This document shows positions 35,040 through 41,737 of a stretch of 41,737 bases of DNA, one piece after another; positions within the stretch are counted from its first letter, which is position 1, and each line of letters begins with the position of its first letter. This DNA is from CAYQMF01 sp964418595 (GTDB taxonomy: Bacteria > Planctomycetota > UBA1135 > UBA2386). The translations under genes were made by a program, and so were the position numbers. The notes under the pieces are model-generated. The model was given only the letters and a program-made list of their open reading frames with translations. It searched no databases and was not told where the DNA came from. The DNA is taken from contig CAYQMF010000049.1 in assembly GCA_964418595.1 (NCBI GenBank), forward strand, positions 1-41,737, read 5' to 3'.

Positions 35040-38000
35040 TCAATCGCGCACCAAGGTCTCGTCGAGGCTGAGCACCGTGCTCGCCACCATCATGAACGCG
35101 GCAGACTCCGCCACGGGAAGGCCCGCGTCGCGCGGCGCCTCGCCCTGCGCGAGCAGCGCGGCGGCGGCAGTCGCGTCGGCCGCATACCGCGCCTTGAAGC
35201 CCTCCAGCGCGCGCCGAAGCACCGCCAGCTCCGTCGCGCGCGGCGGGCGACCGGTGCAGCGCGCGAACATCGCCGCCAGCCGATCGGTGTCGCTCGGCGC
35301 CTCACGCAGTGTGCGTTGCGCGAGCACGCGCGCCGCCTCGAGGAACTGCACGTCGTTCCACAGGATGAGCGCCTGCAGCGGCGTGTTCGTCGTGTCGCGC
35401 CGCACCAGGCAGAACTCGCGCGTCGGCGCGTCGAACGTCGCCATCTGCGGGTTCGGCGACGTGCGCTTCCAGAACGTGTAGAGGCTGCGGCGGTACAGCG
35501 CGGCTCCGTCGTCGCGCTCGAACTTCTGCGTGTTGGAGCTGGCGCCGATCGAGACCTCTTCCCACAGCCCCTCCGGCTGGTACGGCTTGACGCTCGGCCC
35601 ACCCACGGTCGGTACCAGCAGGCCCGACACGAACAGCGCCTGGTCGCGCACCAGCTCGCCCTGCAGGCGACGGCGCGGGAAGTAGGCGAGCAGCCGGTTC
35701 TCCGGGTCGACCGCCCGCGCCGCGGGATCCACCACCGCTGCCTGACGGTACGTGGCACTCGTCACCAACAGCCGCAGCAGACCCTTCTGGTCCCACCCGG
35801 ACCGCACGAAGTGTACGGCGAGCCAGTCGAGGAGATCGGGATGGCTCGGCCACTCGGCCTGTGCGCCGAAGTTCTCGGTCGTCTTCACGATCCCGGTGCC
35901 GAACAGCATCTGCCAGATCCGGTTCACGTGTACGCGCGCGGTGAGCGGATGCTCGGGCCTGGTCAGCCACTGCGCGAAGCCGAGCCGATTGTCGGGCGCG
36001 CCCGCCGGCAACGCGCCGCCGAGCACCATCGGCGGGCGGCGCGTCACCGGCCGTTCCGGGTCGGCGCCCTCGTAGTGGCCACGCGTGAGCACGAAGGTGG
36101 GCTTGGGCGCCTCCAGCTCGCGCATCACGAGCACCGGCACCGATTCGGCCTCGAGCGCATCGCGCGCCGCCCGCGCCGCATCCACGCCGTCCGCCAGGCG
36201 CGCGTAGGTCTTCGACTGCGCCCGCCCGAACGCGGCGGACAGCGCCGCGTCGAGCTTCGTCTCGCGCACATCCGGCGGCAGCAGCGCCGCGGGCTGCAGC
36301 GGGCCTGGTGCGGCGTGGTCGGGCTGCAGCGAGAACGCGAAGCCCGCCGGGCCGCCGTCGTTGACCACCTGCAACACGAGCACGTTGCGCCCCGCACTCA
36401 GGTGCAGGTCGACCTTGTCCTGGCCGACGGCGGCGCCGCGCCGCGCCGGGTTGCGCCACACCTCCTGGCCGTTGAGGAACACGCGCAGGCCATCGTCGCT
36501 GCCGATGGCGACTGGGAGCACGCGCGCCACCGGCGTCCTGATCTCGCGCGCGAGGTAGAACGACGACCGCTCCCCCTTCAGCTCGTGCACCTTGCCGTCG
36601 ACGAACGCCGGCTGGTGCGTGTAGCCGACCTTGCCGAACTTCGCATCGCGATCGAGACCGCGCGCGCGCTCCGGCCCCACCACCTTGGTGAACGCCGCGT
36701 CGAACGACTTCGCCTTGAAGGGCCCGGCCAGCCACCAGTCGGACAGCACGGTCGGGAAGTCCGCGGGCGTCACCCCCGCTCCTTGACCCAGGCGCACGCG
36801 CAGGCGCCCGGCCACGTGGTTGCCGTATTTGCTGCGGTACTCGACGCGCACGCGCACCGTGCTGCCACCGGCGAAGCCGAACGGCTCCGCCGCCACGAAC
36901 AACGCGGTGATCGCATCCGCCCACCGATGCCCGTCGAGCGCCCAGCCCGCAGCATCGTCGACGAGCACGTTGTCGATGCCGAAGTCGTCGTTGGGCTGTT
37001 CGTGTTGCGCCCACGCCCACGCCCACGGCACCGGCACGACCTTGGCGGGGTCGGTGCGCGACGCGACCTCGAGCTTCACGGCGGTGATCACCACGTTGCC
37101 GTGTTCGGCCAGTCCCAGGCCGCCCCTGCCGTTCTTGGCATCGGGCAGCACCTCGAGCGCGAGCAGACGCAGATCCTGTTCATCGGTGTCCAGCTCGAAC
37201 ACGTGCGTCTCGTGTTCGGGGTTGGCGATGGTGCGCGCCGAACCGTCGTCGAGCAGCTCGAACGCACCGCCGGACTCCGCCGTGGCGCGGCCGATGCGCG
37301 CGGCCGACCAGCGCACCGAGCGCTCCGCGCGCAGGTGTTCCTCCCACGCCGTCTGCTCCTTGGCCACCTGCGGGGCGGCCGCGGCCAGCGCCGCCTCCGC
37401 AGCCGTCAGCGCCGCCTGCGCCTTGCCGATCTTCGCCAGCAGTTCCGCGGTCTTGTACTCGAGCCGCGCCGGGTACGCCCGCGCCGCGTCGAAGTTGGCC
37501 CCGTACACGCCCCGCTCCTCCACCGACCCGAACGTCGCGTAGAGGCTGTAGTAGTCCTCTTGCGTGAATGGATCGAACTTGTGGTCGTGGCAGCGCACGC
37601 AGGTGAACGTCAGCGCCATGAACGACGTGGCGATGGTCTCGATGCGGTCGCACACGGCCTCGACGCGGTACTCGGCGTCGAGTGCGCCGCCCTCGTCGTT
37701 GATGTTGTGCATCCGGCAGAACGCGGTCGCGATGCGATCCTCGTCCGTGGCGTCGGGCAGCAGGTCGCCCGCGAGCTGCTCGACCACGAACCGGTCGTAC
37801 GGCAGGTTGCGGTTGAAGGCGGCGATCACCCAGTCCCGGTAGGGCCAGCTCGTGCGGATGTTGTCGTGGTGGAAGCCGTTGGTGTCGGCGTAGCGCGCGA
37901 CGTCGAGCCACATCAGCGCCATGCGCTCGCCATGGTGCGGCGACGCGAGCAAGCGCTCGATGGCCTGCTCGTACGCATCCGGGCGCGGGTCGGCGACGAA

Positions 38001-38552
38001 GGCGTCCACCTCGGCCGGGGTCGGCGGCAGGCCGGTGAGGTCGAGCGACAAGCGACGCAGAAGGGTCGCGCGATCCGCGGGCGCAGCCGGTGAGAGCTGC
38101 TTCGCCGCGAGCGCCGCCTGCACGAACCGGTCGACGGGGTGCTCGCTGCCGCGCGCCGGAGGCAACAGCGGCGCCGTCGGGGTCTCGAACGCCCAGTGCC
38201 CCGCGATGGGAGCACCCTGCTCGACCCACGCCCGCAGCGTGGCCTTCTCCTTGGCGGTCAGCACGACCCCGGTCTTGGCCGGGGGCATGACCTCCTTGGG
38301 GTCGGTGTGCCCGATCCGCTGGATCAGCAGCGACCGCGCCGGGTCGCCCGGCACCACCGGCGCACCCGCCTTGCGCACGGAGAGCAGTCCGTCGCGCGTG
38401 TCCAGCCGCAGCCCGACCTTGCGCGCGGCTTCGTCGAAGCCGTGGCACTTGAAGCAGCGGTCCGAGAGGATCGGACGCACGTCGCGGTTGAAGTCCACCT
38501 GCGCGGCGAGCGCAGCCGAACCCACGAGGATCATCGAAGCGAGCCGGAGCAC
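35040..38552 (-). CDS. PSCyt1-DUF1549-DUF1553 secreted cytochrome-like protein
   Basis: 1170 residues. Signal peptide LRLASMILVGSAALAAQ. PSCyt1 domain at about 20-115 with VRPILSDRCFKCHG and DPKEVMPPAKTG, a c-type heme site. DUF1549 at about 140-350 with LSLDLTGLPPTPAEVDAF, HHGERMALMWLDVARYADT and CVRCHDHKFDPFTQEDYY. A coiled segment (about 368-405, Ala/Glu/Lys-rich) and a long beta-rich lectin-like insert (about 415-760) follow, with LPVAIGSDDGLRVFLNGQEV resembling a PA14/CBM module. DUF1553 at about 870-1140 has HPLTARVHVNRIWQMLFGTG and TPLQALILWNDVQFLEAARV. Compared with the gene at 6779 it has the extra N-terminal cytochrome domain. Start GTG 38552; ATG 38534 would shorten the signal peptide. 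Function unknown; coupled to DUF1501 and araB. Confidence 0.94.
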   Translation of the reverse strand: MLRLASMILVGSAALAAQVDFNRDVRPILSDRCFKCHGFDEAARKVGLRLDTRDGLLSVRKAGAPVVPGDPARSLLIQRIGHTDPKEVMPPAKTGVVLTAKEKATLRAWVEQGAPIAGHWAFETPTAPLLPPARGSEHPVDRFVQAALAAKQLSPAAPADRATLLRRLSLDLTGLPPTPAEVDAFVADPRPDAYEQAIERLLASPHHGERMALMWLDVARYADTNGFHHDNIRTSWPYRDWVIAAFNRNLPYDRFVVEQLAGDLLPDATDEDRIATAFCRMHNINDEGGALDAEYRVEAVCDRIETIATSFMALTFTCVRCHDHKFDPFTQEDYYSLYATFGSVEERGVYGANFDAARAYPARLEYKTAELLAKIGKAQAALTAAEAALAAAAPQVAKEQTAWEEHLRAERSVRWSAARIGRATAESGGAFELLDDGSARTIANPEHETHVFELDTDEQDLRLLALEVLPDAKNGRGGLGLAEHGNVVITAVKLEVASRTDPAKVVPVPWAWAWAQHEQPNDDFGIDNVLVDDAAGWALDGHRWADAITALFVAAEPFGFAGGSTVRVRVEYRSKYGNHVAGRLRVRLGQGAGVTPADFPTVLSDWWLAGPFKAKSFDAAFTKVVGPERARGLDRDAKFGKVGYTHQPAFVDGKVHELKGERSSFYLAREIRTPVARVLPVAIGSDDGLRVFLNGQEVWRNPARRGAAVGQDKVDLHLSAGRNVLVLQVVNDGGPAGFAFSLQPDHAAPGPLQPAALLPPDVRETKLDAALSAAFGRAQSKTYARLADGVDAARAARDALEAESVPVLVMRELEAPKPTFVLTRGHYEGADPERPVTRRPPMVLGGALPAGAPDNRLGFAQWLTRPEHPLTARVHVNRIWQMLFGTGIVKTTENFGAQAEWPSHPDLLDWLAVHFVRSGWDQKGLLRLLVTSATYRQAAVVDPAARAVDPENRLLAYFPRRRLQGELVRDQALFVSGLLVPTVGGPSVKPYQPEGLWEEVSIGASSNTQKFERDDGAALYRRSLYTFWKRTSPNPQMATFDAPTREFCLVRRDTTNTPLQALILWNDVQFLEAARVLAQRTLREAPSDTDRLAAMFARCTGRPPRATELAVLRRALEGFKARYAADATAAAALLAQGEAPRDAGLPVAESAAFMMVASTVLSLDETLVRD

Positions 38553-38576
38553 GCCAGAGGTTTAGCAAATCGGCGG

Positions 38577-39617
38577 TCAGTCCGCGTGCGCCATCTCGAA
38601 CCAAGGTGGCTCGACGAGCAACTCGCGGAGCACCGCGGTCGCGTAGCTGCCCTTCGGAAGAGCGAATCGAAGGCGCGCGCCGTCGGCCTCGGCCGTGAGC
38701 GAGGGCTCGCTCACCCGCACGCGCAGCGAACGCCGCTCGCCGTCGTTCGTGCCGTGCGGGACCTGGCCGAAGAGCGCCGGGTCGAGGTCCAGCTCCGCCA
38801 GCGCGGTCGCCTCCATCTCGCCGGGCTCGCCCGTCGCCACCAGGCACTTGGGTCCCGGCAGCGGCCCCGACGGCGAGATCTCGAACGCCGCGCAGCGCGG
38901 CTGCTCCGCGGCCACGTCGGCCACGGCGAACGCGGCGCCGTTGCGGTGCAGGATCGCGATGTCTCCCGGCACGAGCACCGCGATGCGATCGAGGCGCCGC
39001 ACGAGCACACGGTTGAACACCTCGCTCTGCACCGCCGAGATCAGCAGGCGCAGCAGGCGCTTGGGCATCGCGCGCGCCGCGTGCCGCGGGTTGCCGCGCA
39101 GGATCTTCATCCCCTTGTCGAGGTTGGCGCCGCGCTTGCCGAAGCGTTGCTCGCCGAAGTAGTTCGGGCAACCGTCGCGGGCGAGCACAGCGAGGTTCTG
39201 CTGCAGGGCCGGCACGTGCGTCGCGTCCACGCCGCGCAGGACGATGTCGAAGAGGTTGCCGCGCAGGTGCCCGAGCTTCAGCTTGTTGGTGTGGCGGGTG
39301 ACCTGAAGGACCTCGATCCCGTCGATGGCGAGGTCGCGCACCGCCGTCTCCGTCACGCCGCCGATGCTGAGCCACTGCTCCGTCACCGCGAACGCGTCCT
39401 TCAGCCCCGCGAAACCGAATTCGCGCTCCGGCCGGCGCAGCGCGCCGGCCAGCCGGGCCACCGCCTCCATCGTCGCGACGCCGCGCTTCCGCACGCGCAG
39501 CCACAGGTGCTCCCCGGTTCCGCTCGGCGGGTAGAGCTCCTGCTCCACCACCACGAAATCCTCCGGCGTGACCTTGTAGCTGCCCGGCACCCGCGCCGCC
39601 GGCAGCGGGCGCGGCAC
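38577..39617 (-). CDS. truD: tRNA pseudouridine(13) synthase
   Basis: 346 residues, makes pseudouridine 13 in tRNA(Glu). Catalytic Asp lies in FAGLKDAFAVTEQWLS; other TruD motifs are KVTPEDFVVVEQELYPPSG-like opening (KVTPEDFVVVEQEL), VTRHTNKLKLGHLRGNLFDI, and GCPNYFGEQRFGKRGANLDK. The end ALPKGSYATAVLRELL matches the family terminus. The GTG at 39617 is the only start after an in-frame stop at 39650 (the accD stop itself), leaving the gene 30 nt from accD. It sits 24 nt from the next gene downstream, so co-transcription across accD, truD and DUF1553 is plausible. Confidence 0.95.
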   Translation of the reverse strand: MPRPLPAARVPGSYKVTPEDFVVVEQELYPPSGTGEHLWLRVRKRGVATMEAVARLAGALRRPEREFGFAGLKDAFAVTEQWLSIGGVTETAVRDLAIDGIEVLQVTRHTNKLKLGHLRGNLFDIVLRGVDATHVPALQQNLAVLARDGCPNYFGEQRFGKRGANLDKGMKILRGNPRHAARAMPKRLLRLLISAVQSEVFNRVLVRRLDRIAVLVPGDIAILHRNGAAFAVADVAAEQPRCAAFEISPSGPLPGPKCLVATGEPGEMEATALAELDLDPALFGQVPHGTNDGERRSLRVRVSEPSLTAEADGARLRFALPKGSYATAVLRELLVEPPWFEMAHAD

Positions 39618-39647
39618 CGGCCGCGTCGGCTTGAGCTCGACGATGGC

Positions 39648-40697
39648 TCAGCTCCCCTTGCTCACGCGGTCCTTGCTGGCCCTGGGCTTCCTGCCCTTCG
39701 TCTCGCCCTTGGGCGGCTCGGGCGCCACCGCCGGGAGCGTGACGGGCTTGCCGTCGGCTTCGCCGGCGGCGGCCGCAGCCTTGGCCGTGGCTCGGCCGTC
39801 CTGCTCCTTGGAGGCGTCGGGGCTGCGGGTCCCGTCGGCGTCCTTGGCGTTGGGGTTCGCATACGCCTCGACCGGGTTGCGGCCCGTCGCGTACGCGAGG
39901 AAGCGCGCGAGTTCGTCCTTCATCCGGTCGCGGGTCACGATCCGGTCGATCTGTCCCTTCTCGAGCAGGAACTCGGCACGCTGGAAGCCCTTGGGCAGCT
40001 CCTTCTTGATGGTGGTCGCGATCACGCGCGGACCGGCGAAGCCGATCAGCGCCCCCGGCTCGGACAGCAGGATGTCGCACACCGACGCGAAGCTCGCCGT
40101 CACCCCGCCCGTGGTGGGGTTGGTGAGCACCGACACCGAGAACCCCCCGGCGTCGTTCAGCCGGGCGAGCGCGGCGCAGGTCTTGGCCATCTGCATGAGC
40201 GAGATGGCGCCCTCGTGCATGCGGGCGCCGCCGGAGCACGCGAACAGCACCACCGGCAGCTTCTTCTCGATCGCGAGTTCGATGGCGAGGGCGACCTTCT
40301 CGCCGACCACCATGCCCATCGAGCCGCCGAGGAAGACGAAGTTCATCAGCCCCAGCACGCAGGGGATGCCCTTGATGGTCGCGGTCCCGACGATCATCGC
40401 GTCGGTCTCGCCGGTCTTCTTGATGGTCAACTCGAGCTTCTCCGCGTACGGGACGCGGTCGACGAAGCCGAGGCGGTCCTCCCCCTTGAGGTTCTCGAAC
40501 ATCTCCACGAACGAGCCCTCGTCGGCGACCAGGGCGATCCGCTCGCGCGCCGGGTAGGTGAAGTGGTAGCCGCAGCTCGTGCAGACCCGCAGCTTGGCGT
40601 CGAACTCCTTCCGGAACAGCATGGAGCCGCAGGCTTCACACTTGATCCAGAGCCCACCGGGCATGTCCTTCTTCTTGCCGAAACGCGTCCAGGGCAT
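39648..40697 (-). CDS. accD: Acetyl-CoA carboxylase carboxyltransferase subunit beta
   Basis: Carboxyltransferase step of malonyl-CoA synthesis, with AccA. 349 residues. A four-Cys zinc ribbon is complete (Cys20, 23, 39, 42 in KCEACG and CTSCGYHF), followed by the crotonase-like core: LKGEDRLGFVDRVPYAEKLE, GLMNFVFLGGSMGMVVGEK, LFACSGGARMHEGAISLMQM and LTNPTTGGVTASFA with AGPRVIATTI. The last 60 or so residues are a low-complexity Ala/Lys/Glu/Pro tail (for example RATAKAAAAAGEADGKP) not found in the 304-residue E. coli protein. ATG 40697 is chosen at the family N-terminus MPWTRFGKKK; the open frame upstream to 40937 overlaps rpe. Confidence 0.95.
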   Translation of the reverse strand: MPWTRFGKKKDMPGGLWIKCEACGSMLFRKEFDAKLRVCTSCGYHFTYPARERIALVADEGSFVEMFENLKGEDRLGFVDRVPYAEKLELTIKKTGETDAMIVGTATIKGIPCVLGLMNFVFLGGSMGMVVGEKVALAIELAIEKKLPVVLFACSGGARMHEGAISLMQMAKTCAALARLNDAGGFSVSVLTNPTTGGVTASFASVCDILLSEPGALIGFAGPRVIATTIKKELPKGFQRAEFLLEKGQIDRIVTRDRMKDELARFLAYATGRNPVEAYANPNAKDADGTRSPDASKEQDGRATAKAAAAAGEADGKPVTLPAVAPEPPKGETKGRKPRASKDRVSKGS

Positions 40698-40763
40698 GTT
40701 GGTCAGGGCCTCGTAGGGGAGGAAGGGAGCATTTGAGGGCAGGCGTCCTGCGCGGGGCAACCG

Positions 40764-40785
40764 AAAAAACGCGCCGGGCGTGGCG
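40764..40785 (-). terminator. Possible weak terminator after rpe
   Basis: On the minus strand CGCC, loop ACGCCC, GGCG, CG and then six T. The 4-bp stem is short, but a T6 run is striking in sequence this GC-rich. It could separate rpe from accD. Confidence 0.35.
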
Positions 40786-40791
40786 GGCAGG

Positions 40792-41472
40792 CTACGCGGC
40801 CGACGGTGTGGCCGCGAGCCGCCGCAGTTCGGCGATCCGCGCCTTGCGGTCCGGTGCGCCGAACACCGCCGTGCCGGCGACGAACACGTTGGTCCCCGCC
40901 GCCGCGCACGCCGCGATCGTCGCGGGATCGATGCCACCGTCCATCTCGATCTCGCCGCGGTAGCGCAGCGGACCGCGCAGCGCGCGCACGGAGTCGAGCA
41001 CCGACGGCATGAACTTCTGCCCGCCGAACCCCGGGAACACGCTCATCACCAGCACCATGTCGAGGGCGGGGAGGAAGGGCGCGAGGCGGTTGACGTCGGC
41101 GTCGGGGTTGATCGCCATCGCCGCCTTGGCGCCACGCGACTTGACCTTGTCGACCAGCGCGAACACGTCGCCGCGCGACGCGACCTCGAGGTGGAAGGTG
41201 AACACGTCGGCGCCCGCGTCGAGGAAGGCGTCGGCGTAGCGCCACGGATCCTCGATCATCAGATGCACGTCGAGCGGGCGCGTGGCGACCTTCTTGATCT
41301 TGCTGATGACGGGCGGGCCGATCGTGAGGTTGGGGACGAAGTGGCCGTCCATCACGTCGACGTGGAGCCAGTCGGCGCCGGCGGCTTCCACTGCGGTCAC
41401 CTCGTCGGCGATGCGCGCGAAGTCGCAGGAGAGCAGGGAAGGCGCGATGCGGATGGGATGCGTGGTCGCCAC
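40792..41472 (-). CDS. rpe: Ribulose-phosphate 3-epimerase
   Basis: 226 residues, interconverts D-ribulose 5-phosphate and D-xylulose 5-phosphate. (beta/alpha)8 signatures are complete: IAPSLLSCDFARIADEV, WLHVDVMDGHFVPNLTIGP with the catalytic Asp and His, PLDVHLMIEDP, VLVMSVFPGFGGQKF, and EMDGGIDPATI with the second catalytic Asp, ending NVFVAGTAVFG. Start GTG 41472 is preceded at 10 nt by TACACT. A possible terminator lies downstream before accD. Confidence 0.96.
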   Translation of the reverse strand: MATTHPIRIAPSLLSCDFARIADEVTAVEAAGADWLHVDVMDGHFVPNLTIGPPVISKIKKVATRPLDVHLMIEDPWRYADAFLDAGADVFTFHLEVASRGDVFALVDKVKSRGAKAAMAINPDADVNRLAPFLPALDMVLVMSVFPGFGGQKFMPSVLDSVRALRGPLRYRGEIEMDGGIDPATIAACAAAGTNVFVAGTAVFGAPDRKARIAELRRLAATPSAA

Positions 41473-41482
41473 TCGGGGAGGG

Positions 41483-41488
41483 AGTGTA
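41483..41488 (-). promoter_or_regulatory. -10-like element of rpe
   Basis: TACACT, 10 nt before GTG 41472; a leaderless or very short-leader transcript is predicted. No ribosome site is visible apart from C-rich sequence. Confidence 0.45.
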
Positions 41489-41582
41489 CTGGCCGGGGGT
41501 GGGGCTTCGAGGGGGCGTTTGGGAGGAACGCGTCCGCCATCGAGGTGCGCCGGGCGCGGCTGGCCGGGGCCTTCTTCTGGCT

Positions 41583-41637
41583 TCTCTGTCTCTCTGTCTC
41601 TCTGTCTCTCTCCGTACTTCCGTACTTCCGTGCTTCA
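41583..41637. repeat. Compound microsatellite with 8-bp period
   Basis: TCTCTGTC repeated three times from 41583, then after a short junction TACTTCCG twice (41615-41630) and a partial third copy. Both halves have period 8. It lies upstream of rpe in sequence with no recognisable gene. The minus strand reads GGAAGTAC and GAGACAGA units. Confidence 0.8.
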
Positions 41638-41656
41638 CGCGGCGCGGAGCGCCGCG
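41638..41656. repeat. GC hairpin next to the microsatellite
   Basis: CGCGGCGC, loop GGA, GCGCCGCG: a perfect 8-bp stem directly after the period-8 repeat. No T run follows. It could be part of the same repetitive element. Confidence 0.5.
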
Positions 41657-41737
41657 CCTGCCTTTGCGGCAAGACCAAGGCGCGGCTGTCGTGCGCCACG
41701 CTTCTTGGGACCACGCGCGCCACTCTCGGTGAGACGC
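41657..41737. other. Window end without recognised gene
   Basis: No coding region with recognisable features in either direction up to the window edge. The open frames here are antisense readings of GC-rich sequence or include the microsatellite. The neighbouring gene, if any, starts beyond the window. Confidence 0.4.

Noticed and set aside
40703..41638. 311-codon frame on the minus strand over rpe and the microsatellite
   Set aside because: It reads through the period-8 repeat and antiphase rpe; no domain, and rpe in the other frame is complete.

Overview
The window is a GC-rich bacterial chromosome segment that most resembles Planctomycetota or a close relative in the PVC group. The case rests on gene content: three DUF1501 proteins, two DUF1549/DUF1553 proteins (one with an N-terminal PSCyt1 cytochrome domain), a DUF1800 protein and a DUF1552 protein, many with twin-arginine export signals. 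Two runs of exactly 100 N (11192-11291 and 29399-29498) mark scaffold gaps, so this is draft or metagenome-derived sequence. No tRNA, rRNA, CRISPR array, insertion sequence or phage gene was seen.

Layout. 1-1911 (minus): cytidine deaminase, an animal-type deoxyribose-phosphate aldolase and an aldehyde dehydrogenase cut by the window edge, a plausible deoxynucleoside-to-acetyl unit operon. 1941-6559: a GT-C-like membrane protein, fadD, apaG and a 3-hydroxyacyl-CoA dehydrogenase, giving a fatty-acid activation and oxidation theme. 6779-14091: two exported planctomycete-type gene pairs (DUF1549/DUF1553 with DUF1501, and DUF1800 with DUF1501) that converge on the first gap. 14322-18480 (minus): a CnoX-type thioredoxin, a methyltransferase coupled to an aldo/keto reductase, and a secreted HExxH peptidase. 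18502-25324: YceH, a radical SAM protein overlapping a Gfo/Idh oxidoreductase, a secreted metallophosphoesterase with a LamG domain, a methyltransferase and a saccharopine-dehydrogenase-like protein. 25359-29236: an eight-heme cytochrome, a squalene-cyclase-fold secreted protein and an outer-membrane beta-barrel candidate. 29237-29553: a 107-bp palindromic tandem repeat broken by the second gap. 29570-31559 (minus): DUF1552 and an ECF sigma factor. 31560-31918: no gene, but a likely structured RNA with a strong intrinsic terminator. 31919-41472 (minus): rpe, accD, truD, PSCyt1-DUF1549-DUF1553, DUF1501 and ribulokinase araB.

Regulatory style. Nine starts have a TANNNT -10-like hexamer only 6-10 nt upstream, as expected of leaderless transcripts. 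Two divergent gene pairs share exactly the same 21-bp intergenic layout, in which overlapping -10 hexamers lie 8 nt from each start. Shine-Dalgarno sequences are clear at only a few genes (hydroxyacyl-CoA dehydrogenase, DUF1800, its DUF1501 partner, the radical SAM gene and the beta-barrel gene).

The items most worth following up are the unidentified RNA at 31680-31885, the 107-bp palindromic array, the symmetric leaderless divergent promoters, the radical SAM/oxidoreductase pair with its internal TTG start, and the placement of araB behind a PSCyt1/DUF1501 pair. All identifications come from reading motifs by eye; no database search was run.
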